A stretch of DNA of 23,201 nucleotides, from positions 1-23,201 of the forward strand of contig CAJTYI010000046.1 of NCBI GenBank assembly GCA_910584215.1, written 5' to 3'. Shown piece by piece: positions 23,195-23,201 of the stretch; the stretch's first letter is position 1, and the number at the start of each line of letters is the position of its first letter. The DNA is from an uncultured Roseburia sp. GTDB lineage: Bacteria > Bacillota > Clostridia > Lachnospirales > Lachnospiraceae. Below the pieces are notes generated by a model, which saw only the letters and a program-made list of their open reading frames with translations, did no database searches and was not told the origin of the DNA. The translations under genes and the position numbers were made by a program.

Positions 23195-23201
23195 CTATGA
23201 T

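Overview
The window looks like a chromosomal segment of a Gram-positive anaerobe of the Clostridia, most likely Lachnospiraceae. This rests on the low-to-moderate GC content, strong AGGAGG-type ribosome binding sites, the clostridial form of seryl-tRNA synthetase, the lepA-hemW pair, SdpR/SdpI-type genes and a PdaA-like deacetylase. Species assignment is not possible from the sequence alone. No tRNA, rRNA, CRISPR array or complete insertion sequence was found.

Layout. (1) 1-1908: the C-terminal part of a phage tail tape-measure-like protein, cut by the window start, with no further tail genes after it. (2) 2080-2718: an unrecognised lipoprotein, then a 342-bp gap with two strong fold-back structures and the serS promoter. 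(3) 3061-4350: serS with a clear terminator. (4) 4734-7057: a two-gene ABC exporter, convergent with an AraC-type regulator (7059-7982, minus) that leaves only one base between the stop codons. (5) 8292-9626: a MATE efflux protein divergent from that regulator. (6) 9733-12762: lepA and hemW back to back, followed by a one-chain amidase plus PdaA-like deacetylase (12853-14508) instead of the usual hrcA. (7) 14589-15467: an AraC-type regulator with a GyrI-like effector domain and a well-formed internal start. (8) 18297 down to 15510 (minus): SdpR-like repressor, SdpI-like membrane protein, ABC ATPase and ABC-2 permease, a probable operon with a consensus promoter whose start region is covered by a perfect 12-bp inverted repeat. 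(9) 18504-20792: a GH2 glycosidase with an odd C-terminal tail, followed by a tandem 32-bp repeat, an inverted-repeat promoter region and an MFS transporter (21049-22212). (10) 22411-22611 (minus): a cold-shock protein, with a 327-nt imperfect fold-back upstream of it.

Most genes are housekeeping (serS, lepA, hemW, csp) or transport and envelope functions. The points most worth following up are the amidase-deacetylase fusion, which joins the two activities needed to make muramic delta-lactam in spore cortex; the giant fold-back beside csp, whose terminal loop reads ACCTCC on the csp strand; the SdpRI-ABC operon with its operator; and the internal translation start in the GyrI-type regulator.
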